Below, in pieces: positions 35,296 to 44,205 of a DNA stretch of 64,000 nucleotides. Numbering within the stretch: the first letter of the stretch is position 1; each line of letters starts with the position of its first letter. The translations under genes and the position numbers were made by a program. Below the pieces are notes generated by a model. That model was given only the letters and a program-made list of their open reading frames with translations, was not told the DNA's origin and did not search any database. Source of the stretch: Wolbachia endosymbiont (group A) of Pogonocherus hispidulus (lineage in GTDB: Bacteria; Pseudomonadota; Alphaproteobacteria; Rickettsiales; Anaplasmataceae); the NCBI RefSeq assembly GCF_964028195.1, contig NZ_OZ034750.1, positions 310,001 through 374,000 of the forward strand, given 5' to 3'.

Positions 35296-35801
35296 GTGTG
35301 CAGTAGAGACACAAAGAATGTTCAAGTAAGAGCAAACTAAGTGCAAAAGCTACGCAATAGATGAGGGTGGGCCCCTCGAACCGGTTTGCAAGAGCAGGCT
35401 TCAAACAGCCATAAGCTGCTTTGGTAAGGTAGTGAGCGTTATGGAAAAGGCACAATTATGTGTCATGTGTGAAATAGAGAGACGAACGCAAGTGAACCAC
35501 TGATGAAGTGTCGAAAGCGTAGAGACGACGTCAAAACCAGGGGGTAGTCGTTAACCTGGTACCGGGAGCTTGTTTACTGGGTAGCGGCATAGAGGTGGCG
35601 TGAATCTATTTTAGGCTATTGCATGGAACTACGGGAACCTGTCGTTTCGATGATAAGGGAGAAGTCCAAAGAGCTGATCTCTGAGGATGAGAGTACCGAT
35701 GCGAAAAACAGGGGCGCGTAGTAGCGAAGGAGTTTCTGTAATGGAAATGGAGTGAAGGGATTTAGTTTTAATTGTTTTGTTAACCGTAATGGGAGGAATT
35801 A

Positions 35802-37047
35802 ATGAATAAAACAAAGTCTTTTGATATACCAAAGCAACTGATTTGGAAAGCTTATAAACAAGTATCCAAAAATAAAGGTGCGGCAGGTGTAGATGAGGTC
35901 TCGATAACAAAGTTTGAGGAAAATCTAAAAGACAATCTATACAAACTATGGAATCGGATGTCATCCGGAAGTTATTTTCCAGAGCCTGTAAAAGCTGTAG
36001 CAGTACCGAAAGATACGGGAGGAGGACAAAGAATTTTAGGTGTTCCTTCAGTGTTCGACAGGATAGGGCAAACGGCTGCTTCTATGTATCTTGAGCCGCT
36101 AGTAGAGCCAAAATTCCACGAAGATTCATATGGTTATAGACCAAATAAATCAGCACTGGATGCGGTAGATACAGCACGCAAAAGATGCTGGAGGTACGAT
36201 TGGACGATAGATCTTGATATATCTGGATTTTTCGACAATTTGGACCACCAATTGGCATTGCAAGCTATCAAGAAGCATACAGACTGCAAATGGATTATAC
36301 TGTATGTTGAAAGGTGGATGAAAGCCCCTATTCAGCTAGCAGATGGCAGTAAGGTAGTTAGGGAAAAGGGAGTTCCGCAAGGAGGTTCTGTAAGCCCAAT
36401 CATTTCTAACATATTTATGCATCATGCATTTGATATGTGGATGAGGCAAAACTACCCCACAATACCATTTGAGAGGTACGTAGATGATGCAATAGTGCAC
36501 TGCAAAACCAAGAGACAGGCAGACTATATGAGGGAGGCAATCGAAAGAAGATTGGCACAATGCAAACTAAAGTTAAATCCTGAAAAGACAAGAATAGTGT
36601 ATTGTAAGGATGACAGTAGGAGAGGTGAGTTTCCAACACAGAGCTTTGACTTTCTGGGTTACACGTTCAGACCTAGACTGGCAAAGAACAATAAAATAGG
36701 AAACTATTTTGTCTCATTTCTACCTGCAATTAGCAACAAAGCCAAGAAGAAGATTAGTCAAATCATAAGGTCATGGAGAATACACAGGCAAACATCAACA
36801 ACTTTGGAGGAAATATCGAAGAAGGTAAACCCAATAGTCAGAGGCTGGCTATGGCAGGTTTTACAGGATAGAGATATACAAACCTCTGAAGAACATAGAG
36901 CGGCAACTTGAAAAGTGGGCAAGAAGAAAGTACAAGAAACTTCAAACTCATGGAAGACTAGCAAGGCAACTTCTAGGAAAAATGAGAAAAGAAGGACCAG
37001 ACACTTTCTACCACTGGACATTAGGTTTGGGACAAAAGGCTGAATAA
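35802..37047 (+). pseudogene. ltrA: Group II intron reverse transcriptase/maturase, frameshifted
   Basis: An LtrA-type protein that splices and mobilises its intron. Visible RT motifs are AGVDEVSITKFEENL, DIDLDISGFFDNLDH-like palm sequence (IDLDISGFFDNL), VPQGGSVSPIISNIF, and the catalytic RYVDDAIVH (YxDD). Other parts are FDFLGYTFRPR and the maturase start ISKKVNPIVRGW. Near 36850 the frame is lost. The normal C-terminus continues in the +1 frame as IYKPLKNIERQLEKWARRKY, then TFYHWTLGLGQKAE, to a stop at 37047. The single frame ends early at 36911. The start has a gggaggaatta ribosome site. The domain X/DNA-binding end is therefore not fused to the RT, and the protein is probably inactive. 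Confidence 0.85.
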
Positions 37048-37089
37048 TGGGAGCTGTGTGAGTCGCGAGGTTCATGCACAGTTCTGCGA

Positions 37090-37305
37090 CTTACTATTAC
37101 CCACAAATAAAAACATAGTATTGTATTTACTCAAATAATTTAATTTTATTAACCTGAAAGCTTATTGGATTAAAATTATTAAACTAAGAGTTATAATTTT
37201 AGCAACTAAAAGCTGTAAATTGCACCATATAAACAGTTATTTCAAGCAAAAGTTATGCCATTAAGAGCTATGCAACAAACATTTATATTTGTGGGTAATA
37301 GTAAG
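37090..37305. mobile_element. MITE-like element with 20-bp terminal inverted repeats
   Basis: A 216-bp element bounded by perfect 20-bp inverted repeats (CTTACTATTACCCACAAATA). It is flanked by a 9-bp direct repeat GTTCTGCGA (37081-37089 and 37306-37314), which is its target duplication. The interior is A/T-rich and codes for nothing. It is inserted at the domain V/VI boundary of the group II intron. I do not recognise the transposase family that would move it. Confidence 0.8.
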
Positions 37306-37324
37306 GTTCTGCGAGAGACTGGTG

Positions 37325-38551
37325 CATAAGTGTTGAAAGTAATACAAAAAGGATATAAAGAGCTATTATTGCAGAAAAATGGAGGCAATAATGGATCAAA
37401 TAGAAGGCATATTAAACTTAATTAAAGACAAGGATTTGGAAAGGCTAGGAAAATTAAGTGAGATAGATAAATGCAATACTAAGTTAGTGGGCAAAATCAT
37501 ATTTAAAGGCTTAATGAAGTTAATATTAATGGGTCAGAAAACAAGCTTAAGAGCATTAGCAATGGTAATAAACAGGTGTGTGATAGATAAAAATGATGAC
37601 AAAAGTACAGTCACATAAAGTGGCTTGTCGAAAAGGTTAAAAGTTCTGATTATTTTAAGGGAGTATATATTGATCTGATAAACAAAGTTGAAAAATTGTT
37701 GCCCAAAAAAACGTCACATGATTTACATAGATTTGATTCAACAATCATAAATTTATCAGGGTATCTTATAAAAGATGGACTAAAGTTAGGTAACCAAAGT
37801 AATAAGTCAAAGTAAGTCTGGGATTAAAAGGACAATTGCCAACAAGTATAAGGTTTTGTAAAGGGCAAGAAGAAGGTAGTGAAGACATAGCACTGGTAAG
37901 GGCAATCAACGAAGCAAAAGTTAAAAAAGAGGATATTTTGCTATTTGATAGGGGAATCAGAAAGGTTGGAACTTTTGCTGAGTTTGATGAGAAGGAATAC
38001 AAATTTATAACAAGAGTTGAAACAAGCAGAAAGCATGATGTTGTAAGTAGGAGTAAAGTTATTCAAGGACAACAGCAAGATGGATCAGAAATTTTAGAAG
38101 ATATAATAGTTAATCTTTATCGCGCACAGGGCAAAATTGCAGAAAAGCATAACTTACGTTTGATAAAAATCAAAAACAAGGCAGGAAATGAAATATGGTT
38201 TTTAACTAACTTGTTTACGATGCCTGCTTATGATGTTGCACAGGCGTATAGGCGAAGGTGGGACATAGAAGTATTCTTCAAATTTATAAAGCAAAACCTT
38301 GGATATAAACACTTTTTGAGCCATAGCATGAACGGAATGAAAGTATATATTTATATGATTATTATTACAGCCCTGCTGTTTCTCGTTTATAAAATTAAAA
38401 ACAATTTACATGGATTTAAAATGGCATTATTGCAATTTACACTAGATCTTAATGATTCTTTTATACGCTCAATTGTTTTACTATCAGGAGGTAATTTACA
38501 TGTTGTCGATCATCTTATATCACGCCATTTTTGATACTTTCAACACTTATG
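37325..38551 (+). mobile_element. IS4-type insertion sequence with decayed transposase
   Basis: Perfect 17-bp inverted repeats CATAAGTGTTGAAAGTA at 37325-37341 and 38535-38551 (reverse complement) bound the element. A 10-bp duplication GAGACTGGTG lies on both sides (37315-37324, 38552-38561). The size of about 1.23 kb and the 10-bp duplication suit the IS4 family. It inserted one base away from the MITE's right duplication, in domain VI of the intron. Confidence 0.88.
37379..38534 (+). pseudogene. IS4-family transposase, two or more frameshifts
   Basis: A DDE transposase broken into three frames. The first (MEAIMDQIEGILNLIKDKDL) stops at 37618. The second continues LVEKVKSSDYFKGVYIDL and carries HRFDSTIINLSGYL with the first catalytic Asp. 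The third runs from about 37813 (VSLGLKGQLPTSIRF) with KKEDILLFDRGI (second Asp) and QAYRRRWDIEVFFKFIKQNL (the IS4 Y-R-E signature with the Glu). All catalytic residues survive, but the frameshifts near 37614 and 37813 prevent a full protein. Start ATG at 37379 or 37391. Confidence 0.85.
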
Positions 38552-38581
38552 GAGACTGGTGGGGAAGTTCCGCCGGTCTAC

Positions 38582-38859
38582 TCTCCCTAGTCCTTTACTA
38601 TCTCTGTCGAGTATTGGCATTTTTTGATGTCTTGTAACGCTTTATAAGCGCGTTCAGCTTATTTAGATAAAAATCTAGATGTAGATGAAGTTTTGTAAAG
38701 ACATACGGTATCTATATACTGCAAAAAATTGAACATAAGACGCCGATACATTAAGTAATCCTTACCTTTTAATCTGCAGATTGGCGAAAGCAAATACAAT
38801 AGCTTCAGTTTCATGATAAGGGGGCTGGCGGAGTTTGTCAAGTAAGTTTTTTCGTTTCT
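38582..38859 (-). repeat. Dispersed 460-bp element, copy 3, right part with promoter
   Basis: The continuation of the element broken by the group II intron. It includes the GGCATTTTTT box, the ATAAGC/GCTTAT hairpin and, on the minus strand, TTGACA (38841-38836), 17 bp and TATCAT (38818-38813). Transcription from this promoter would run leftwards and enter the intron antisense. Confidence 0.78.
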
Positions 38860-38954
38860 ATAGCTACTTGGATAGGTTATTTGGACAATAGAGAATTTTA
38901 CAAAAATCTATTTTTAACTTACAATCAATTATTACAATTTTAAACCTACAACTT

Positions 38955-40472
38955 ATGTACAACAGGCTTATAGTCAAATCTTTTTCAGTATTATGCATCT
39001 GTTTACTTGCTTTATACATAACACTGCCAAATTTCTTTGATAATAAGCTTTTTATTTCGAAAAAAAGAATAAACTTAGGCCTTGACCTGAAAGGAGGGGC
39101 ATCTTTGCTTTTAAACATAGACTTAGACTTCTATTTTAAGGAAAAGCTAAGCATGCTAGCAGGTGAGATAAAAGAGACATTGCTAACAAAAAATATTGAA
39201 TCTAACGTACAAAATAGCGAACAAGTAATTGTAACTTTAAATAATATTGATGATTATAAAAAAGCATCTGTGTTGATTAATGCGATAAATCCAAATTTAG
39301 AGCTAAATAGAAAAGATTCTTCAATTCTCATTTCGTATAAACCCCATTATAAAAATTCTTTGATCAGTGAAGTAGCTGCAGAATCAATAAACAATGTCCA
39401 GCGCCGTTTGGACAAACTTGGCACAAAGGAAGTCAGCGTTCAAAAACAAGGGCAGAATAAAATATTAGTGCAGGTGCCTGGAGTAGAAGACACCAAGCAG
39501 ATAAAATCTCTGCTTGGCAAAACTGCTAAACTAGCTTTTCATTTGGCAAACACTAACATAGCCAAGGTGCAGGATATAGATCATGAAACTACTGTCATGC
39601 TCAAGGATTCTTTAGGTAATTCTTATCCAATATTCCGCAAAACTGAAATAGGTGGCGATTCGCTGGTTAACGCATCAGTTAGATTTGGTCACTTAGGTAA
39701 ACCAACAGTGCATTTTAAATTTGACAGCATAGCGAGTAAAAGATTCGCGAAAATCACTAAAGAAAATGTGGGGAAACCTTTTGCAATTGTTCTGGATAAC
39801 ACAGTCTTAACAGTACCTACAATACGTGAGCCAATTTTAAATGGAGAGGGAGAAATTAGCGGTAATTTTACTGAAAAACAAGCAAGCGAACTTGCAATAC
39901 TTTTAAAATCTGGAGCACTGCCAGCACCACTTAAAATAATTGAAGAAAAAAACATTGGCCCAAGCCTTGGAGAAGAATCAATAAAAGCAGGGGAAATGGC
40001 AGCAACAATCTCTATTATAGCCGTGGCTTTATTTATAATCATCACTTACGGCAAATTAGGTGTATTGGCCTCTGTTGCGCTTTTTTCTAATGTAATTCTT
40101 ATATTATCAATTCTCACTCTGCTTGAAGCAACTCTAACTTTACCTGGAATTGCTGGTATTGCACTTACTGTTGGTATGTCAGTTGATGCGAATGTTCTCA
40201 TATTTGAGCGAATTCGTGAGGAAATTAAATCGGGAAAGAGAACAGTGCGTGCTATTGAAGAAGGGTTTAAAAACGCTATAAAGACAATACTGGATTCAAA
40301 TATCACTACATTAATTGCTGCAGGAATAATGTTCATTATTGGCAGCGGAGCAATTAGAGGCTTTTCTGTCACTTTATCAATAGGAATTTTATGTTCGATG
40401 TTTTCTGCAATCACAGTCACAAAACTCCTGATAGAGTTGTGTATGAACCCGAAGGAACTAGTGCTTTGTTAG
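38955..40472 (+). CDS. secD: Protein translocase subunit SecD
   Basis: SecD, with SecF, uses the proton gradient to pull proteins through the SecYEG channel. An N-terminal membrane helix (SFSVLCICLLALYITLPNFF) is followed by the LGLDLKGGASLLLNIDLDF motif typical of SecD. The large periplasmic domain then leads to a C-terminal block of five helices containing AGIALTVGMSVDANVLIFER. The length of 505 residues is normal for the separate SecD form. secF is not adjacent. The gene converges on fabI with a four-base overlap of the 3' ends. Confidence 0.96.
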   Translation: MYNRLIVKSFSVLCICLLALYITLPNFFDNKLFISKKRINLGLDLKGGASLLLNIDLDFYFKEKLSMLAGEIKETLLTKNIESNVQNSEQVIVTLNNIDDYKKASVLINAINPNLELNRKDSSILISYKPHYKNSLISEVAAESINNVQRRLDKLGTKEVSVQKQGQNKILVQVPGVEDTKQIKSLLGKTAKLAFHLANTNIAKVQDIDHETTVMLKDSLGNSYPIFRKTEIGGDSLVNASVRFGHLGKPTVHFKFDSIASKRFAKITKENVGKPFAIVLDNTVLTVPTIREPILNGEGEISGNFTEKQASELAILLKSGALPAPLKIIEEKNIGPSLGEESIKAGEMAATISIIAVALFIIITYGKLGVLASVALFSNVILILSILTLLEATLTLPGIAGIALTVGMSVDANVLIFERIREEIKSGKRTVRAIEEGFKNAIKTILDSNITTLIAAGIMFIIGSGAIRGFSVTLSIGILCSMFSAITVTKLLIELCMNPKELVLC

Positions 40473-41254
40473 TCAACCACCTTCATTCCCACAACGTTAT
40501 ATCCTGAATCGACGTGCAAAATTTCTCCAGTAGTGCCACTGCTTAAGTCGCTTAATAAGTATAGCGCTGCCTTGCCAACATCCTCTATTGTAACATTGCG
40601 TCTGAGCGGAGAATTATTTCTATTCCATTCTGATATGAAGTGAAAATCGCTTATTCCAGAAGATGCTAAAGTTCTGATTGGACCAGCGGAAATGGCATTT
40701 ACTCTGATATTTTGTGGTCCAAGATCACATGCTATATATTTTACACTTGCTTCAAGGGCTGCTTTACATAAACCCATAACGTTATAATTTGGCATAACTT
40801 TTTCAGCGCCATAATAAGATAAAGTAAGTAAACTGCCACCACCTGACATCATTTTTTCAGCCCTTTGCGCTAAAGCAGTGAAAGAATAGCACGATATATG
40901 CATTGCATTGAGGAAGTTATTCAGTGAAGTATTGACATATTTACCATCTAACTCATTTTTATCGGAGAATGCTATTGCATGCACCAAAAAGTCAAGAGCA
41001 CCCCATTTTTTCTCTATTATTTCAAAAGCGTTATCTATGATTTCTTCATTTGAAACATCACAGTGTAATATTAGCTCCACATTTAATTCATCTGCTATTG
41101 GTGATAGTTTTTCTTTTATTATTTCATTCTGGTAGGTGATTGCAAGTTCTGCCCCGTGCTCTGAGAGAGTTTTTGCTATACCGTATGCTATCGATCTCTT
41201 ATTTATTATTCCGGTTATTAATCCTTTTTTGCCTTGTAATAGACTTGTCGTCAT
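40469..41254 (-). CDS. fabI: Enoyl-[acyl-carrier-protein] reductase [NADH] FabI
   Basis: FabI performs the last reduction in each round of fatty acid elongation. It is a short-chain dehydrogenase-type enzyme: KKGLITGIINKRSIAYGIAK is the FabI-specific nucleotide loop, and ALDFLVHAIAFSDKNEL follows. The active site is TLSYYGAEKVMPNYNVMGLC with the Tyr-x6-Lys pattern continuing to KAALEASVKYIA. AISAGPIRTLASSGISDF is the substrate loop. The length of 261 residues is standard. The 3' end overlaps secD by four bases on the other strand. Confidence 0.97.
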   Translation of the reverse strand: MTTSLLQGKKGLITGIINKRSIAYGIAKTLSEHGAELAITYQNEIIKEKLSPIADELNVELILHCDVSNEEIIDNAFEIIEKKWGALDFLVHAIAFSDKNELDGKYVNTSLNNFLNAMHISCYSFTALAQRAEKMMSGGGSLLTLSYYGAEKVMPNYNVMGLCKAALEASVKYIACDLGPQNIRVNAISAGPIRTLASSGISDFHFISEWNRNNSPLRRNVTIEDVGKAALYLLSDLSSGTTGEILHVDSGYNVVGMKVVD

Positions 41255-41468
41255 AGAACTATCTGTTTTTTTATAATTTGGAGTATTAACTAGATAAAGT
41301 CAAGATATCACTATGTTTAAAACATTTTTTGCAGTAACTTGAAGTCTAATACCACTGTTAACAAAAGGGCAGCAATGAGAGTTTCTAACAGCCGTCTATC
41401 TTAGATTGCTCCTTATTAAAAAAATAAAGCTTTATTAATTAAATAATATAGTTAATACTTTCATTAAT

Positions 41469-41497
41469 TTGACACATTATTAAAATAGTGTTAAGCT
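41469..41497 (+). promoter_or_regulatory. Promoter upstream of the coiled-coil membrane protein gene
   Basis: TTGACA at 41469-41474, a 17-base spacer, then TAAGCT at 41492-41497, about 30 bases before the ATG at 41527. The -10 box is weak. The 270-base gap back to fabI otherwise shows nothing. Confidence 0.45.
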
Positions 41498-41526
41498 ATG
41501 TGCATTAAATAATTAGTGAGGCTTCA

Positions 41527-42738
41527 ATGCTAAGTGATATTATAAAACAATCTAGTGGCTGGGATACGAAAGCACTAGCTGAGATATTTAGTAACAAAAA
41601 ATTTCTTAGGTCAGTTGATGGTGATAAAGAAAAGTACCTAGCAGATCTGATCTCAGGATACGCTGTAACTCTGCCAAGAGAAATAATACCTGATAGTGTT
41701 ACTCTGGATGCTTTGTGTTTTACTCATAAAAAAGATCCTTTAACTCTACCTATTTTATTAAGATATTTCACTCATAAAAATTTACTTCAAGAAGCCAAAG
41801 ATGATTTGGATAAACTAAATCAAAAGCTGCAAGATGCAATGGATAAAGATTTAAAAGATCTGCAAGACAAGCAAAAGAAATTACAAGAAGATAGAACTAA
41901 TTTAAATAATGTAGAAATGCACAGTGAAAAGGCTAAAGCACTTGCTATAGATAAAATAGACGAACAAATAACGAAAGCTTCATCTGAGATCGAAAAACTC
42001 GAGTTATATAAAGAGGACATCACAAACCTTCTTAACGGTGGTAAAACAAAATCAAATTCTTATCCATCCCAATATTTCTCTATACTAAATAGTGAGCTTA
42101 TAGAGATAATGGAAAAAAAGCTAACAGCTTATGTTAAGGATAATACTGATATTGGGGAAACATATCAGAGTCTTAATAGTAGAGTGAAAAAAATTATAAG
42201 AGTAAGAAATGTGAAAAATACACTAGTACTTTCTGCGTCTCTGGCCTTTTTCATACCATGTATTTCAGTGATGTGTCTTGGCATGTTTTGTATGGGAGTA
42301 CAACATGGACCACGACCTAGCTTCTTATTTCCTATGATTGACATCACACTTTTTTATATAGTACCAATTATGTTATCAATCGCCGTTGCATTATATGCAA
42401 CAGCAGGTGTGGCTCATCTAATAAAGAGACGCTATGAGCAAAGTTTTGAAAAGGAAATGCAAGACTATATAGAACAACCAATAAAATGCATGGATAAGGC
42501 AACTAATAATGAAGATGTGAAGAAATTAGAACAAGAAGAAACAAAAGTAGGCGATTTAATAGATCTTTCTGGCAATTGTGAGATGAATTATAAGGTAGAA
42601 CCTTCGGCACCACCATACGACGAGAAAAATTCCTCTGAGCAGTCAAGATTGTATCCAGAACTTCCAGCACGACCAAGCAGTAATCTTGGTTCTTCTCTAC
42701 TTCCATCCAATGCAGCAAGCTGTATAACTCAAAGCTAG
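41527..42738 (+). CDS. Coiled-coil, two-helix membrane protein with PSAP motif; effector-like
   Basis: A 403-residue protein of unknown family. Residues 1-85 are globular. About residues 88-165 form a strongly charged coiled coil (LDKLNQKLQDAMDKDLKDLQ, KEKAL-type heptads). Two hydrophobic segments near residues 230-257 and 268-297 form a membrane hairpin (LSASLAFFIPCISVMCLGMF; LFYIVPIMLSIAVALYATAG). The C-terminal 110 residues are cytosolic-type and end in a proline-rich tail. That tail contains EPSAPPYDE, an exact PSAP (residues 359-362), and ELPARPS. PSAP/PTAP peptides recruit the host ESCRT protein TSG101 in viruses; such a role here is speculative. A gtgagg ribosome site precedes the ATG. 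Confidence 0.6.
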   Translation: MLSDIIKQSSGWDTKALAEIFSNKKFLRSVDGDKEKYLADLISGYAVTLPREIIPDSVTLDALCFTHKKDPLTLPILLRYFTHKNLLQEAKDDLDKLNQKLQDAMDKDLKDLQDKQKKLQEDRTNLNNVEMHSEKAKALAIDKIDEQITKASSEIEKLELYKEDITNLLNGGKTKSNSYPSQYFSILNSELIEIMEKKLTAYVKDNTDIGETYQSLNSRVKKIIRVRNVKNTLVLSASLAFFIPCISVMCLGMFCMGVQHGPRPSFLFPMIDITLFYIVPIMLSIAVALYATAGVAHLIKRRYEQSFEKEMQDYIEQPIKCMDKATNNEDVKKLEQEETKVGDLIDLSGNCEMNYKVEPSAPPYDEKNSSEQSRLYPELPARPSSNLGSSLLPSNAASCITQS

Positions 42739-42777
42739 AGGTTGCGATTGTAATAAAGATATAAAAAAAACGGACAA

Positions 42778-42811
42778 GTCAAGCAAAGTTACAAATGCAA
42801 TTTTGCTTGAC
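42778..42811 (+). terminator. Hairpin after the PSAP-protein gene
   Basis: GTCAAGCAAA (42778-42787) and TTTGCTTGAC (42802-42811) form a perfect 10-bp stem with a 14-base loop, 40 bases after the stop. No T-run follows, so it is a possible but unproven terminator. Confidence 0.45.
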
Positions 42812-43150
42812 TATCCATTTATCACCACCTAAAGCAGCTAACAAAGCCATCCTATATGACATTTTGTCTATACCTAATTAAGCATATCAATAAGTAAGTA
42901 AATTTTAATATAATCTTATTATACTTATAAATATGCTGTATATAGCTAACCCAAGTAAGGTTTTCCCGGGTGCTGAAAAACAAAATCAATAGCCGAATTG
43001 ATATCGGGGCAAAAGTTCTGCAGAGCTTTTCTTATTACTCCGCCAACAATGTTGCAAAAAACATAAAATTAGAGAAAAGCATTTCTCGTATTGCCCATAT
43101 GAAGTTGCAAAATTACACAAATAAAAAATTTTTAAAAAAACATAGTTGAT
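42812..43150. other. Non-coding spacer with no recognised feature
   Basis: About 340 bases of AT-rich sequence with no coding frame. A short GC-richer stretch near 42960 (GTAAGGTTTTCCCGGGTGCT) could be a decayed gene or element remnant, but I cannot identify it. Confidence 0.4.
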
Positions 43151-43151
43151 C

Positions 43152-43620
43152 TCTAGATCCCGCTAACAAGCAGCGGGATGACGAGGATGCCACCGCGAAC
43201 CGTCATACCGCCGCAGACCGTCATACCGCGATTCATTCGCGGTATCTCTTAGCCGCTAACAAGCAGTGGGATGACGAGGATGCCACCGCGAACCGTCATG
43301 CCACCGCGAACCGTCATACCGCGATTCATTCGCGGTATCTCTTAGCCGCTAACAAGCAGTGGGATGACGAGGATGCCACCGCGAACCGTCATGCCACCGC
43401 GAACCGTCATACCGCGATTCATTCGCGGTATCTCTTAGCCGCTAACAAGCAGCGGGATGACGAGGATGCCACCGCGAACCGTCATACTGCCGCAGACCGT
43501 CATACCACGATTCATTCGCGGTATCTCTTAGCCGCTAACAAGCAGCGGGATGACGAGGATGCCACCGCGAATCGTCATGCCACCGCGAACCGTCATACCG
43601 CCGCGGTATCTCTAGATCCC
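43152..43620. repeat. Tandem array of a 93-bp palindromic unit (five copies)
   Basis: The anchor GATGACGAGGATGCC starts at 43177, 43270, 43363, 43456 and 43549, an exact period of 93 bp. Each unit combines a CCGCTAACAAGCAGCGGGAT palindrome, one or two GCCACCGCGAACCGTCAT half-elements, and a CCGCGATTCATTCGCGGTAT palindrome. Copies differ by only a few substitutions, so the array is recent or kept uniform. It is markedly GC-richer than its surroundings. Confidence 0.9.
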
Positions 43621-43723
43621 GCTAACACGTAGCGGAATACTTAACCATCATCTACACCGTCATACCGCGATTCATTCGCGGTATCTCAGCCGCTAACAAG
43701 TAGCGGTATGACGGTTGTCGTTT
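43621..43723. repeat. Palindromic repeats leading into dispersed copy 4
   Basis: A CCGCTAACACGTAGCGGAAT unit, an ACCGCGATTCATTCGCGGTA palindrome (43664-43683) and a GCCGCTAACAAGTAGCGGTA unit, ending with GACGGTTGTCGTTTAG. The same unit order precedes copy 2 at 23.9 kb. Confidence 0.8.
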
Positions 43724-44187
43724 AGTTATAAACATTAAGAAATTTACCAAACGAAAAAAAAGGCAAAAGAAGCCCCGTGGTTGGCTAATTACTTACATTA
43801 TACTTTCAAGTATGGCGTTTTTTTATTCTAAACACTTAATAACCGCGATTCAGTTGCTTTTAAACCGCAACTAATCTAAATTATAAACGTTAAGAAATTT
43901 ACTAAACAGAAAAAAAGGCAAAAGAAACCCTAGGGTAGCTAGTTATTCACTATCCATTTTTTAAGTTGGCGTTTTTTTATGTTTTAAACGCTTTATAAGC
44001 GCGTTTCAGCTTATGTAGGTAGAAGTTTGATAAAGACATAAGGTGCACATAGTGCAAAAAATTAAACATGAGACGCCAGATACGTGAGTTTTTTTGTCAT
44101 TTAATCTGTACAGAGAAGATAAATAAATAGCTTCAGTCTCATGATAAGGGAGCTGGCGGAGTTTGTCAAGTAAGTTTTTTCGTTTCT
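43724..44187 (-). repeat. Dispersed 460-bp element, copy 4, with internal promoter
   Basis: Near-identical to copy 1. Minus-strand promoter: TTGACA (44169-44164), 17 bp, TATCAT (44146-44141). Both sub-units and their hairpin/T-run boxes (near 43755 and 43910) are intact. The right end TTTTTTCGTTTCT at 44175-44187 matches copies 1, 3 and 6. It ends 18 bases before the ccmA stop codon. Confidence 0.82.
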
Positions 44188-44205
44188 AACGGTTGTTGCC
44201 AAAAA

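Larger units (their letters stand above)
35296..38581 (+). mobile_element. Group II intron carrying a MITE and an IS4-type element
   Basis: The intron starts GTGTG (consensus GUGYG) and has about 500 bases of structured RNA, then the LtrA-like gene. Domain V lies at 37051-37084 (begins GAGCTGTGTGAG, ends TGCACAGTTC). Domain VI is split: removing a 216-bp MITE plus its 9-bp target duplication and a 1227-bp IS4 element plus its 10-bp duplication restores GAGACTGGTG directly onto GGGAAGTTCCGCCGGTC. That sequence folds with GACTGG pairing to CCGGTC, and the intron then ends near TCTAC at 38581. The native intron would be about 1.8 kb. It is inserted in dispersed repeat copy 3. With a frameshifted protein and a split domain VI it should be immobile. 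Confidence 0.8.

Noticed and set aside
35228-35455. Minus-strand frames of 70-75 residues over the intron RNA and the repeat
   Set aside because: They are antisense to structured intron RNA and dispersed repeat sequence, with no ribosome site or family features.
43152-43720. Regularly spaced palindromic units that could suggest a CRISPR array
   Set aside because: Spacers are not unique: the whole 93-bp unit repeats, the same units occur dispersed elsewhere, and no cas gene is present.
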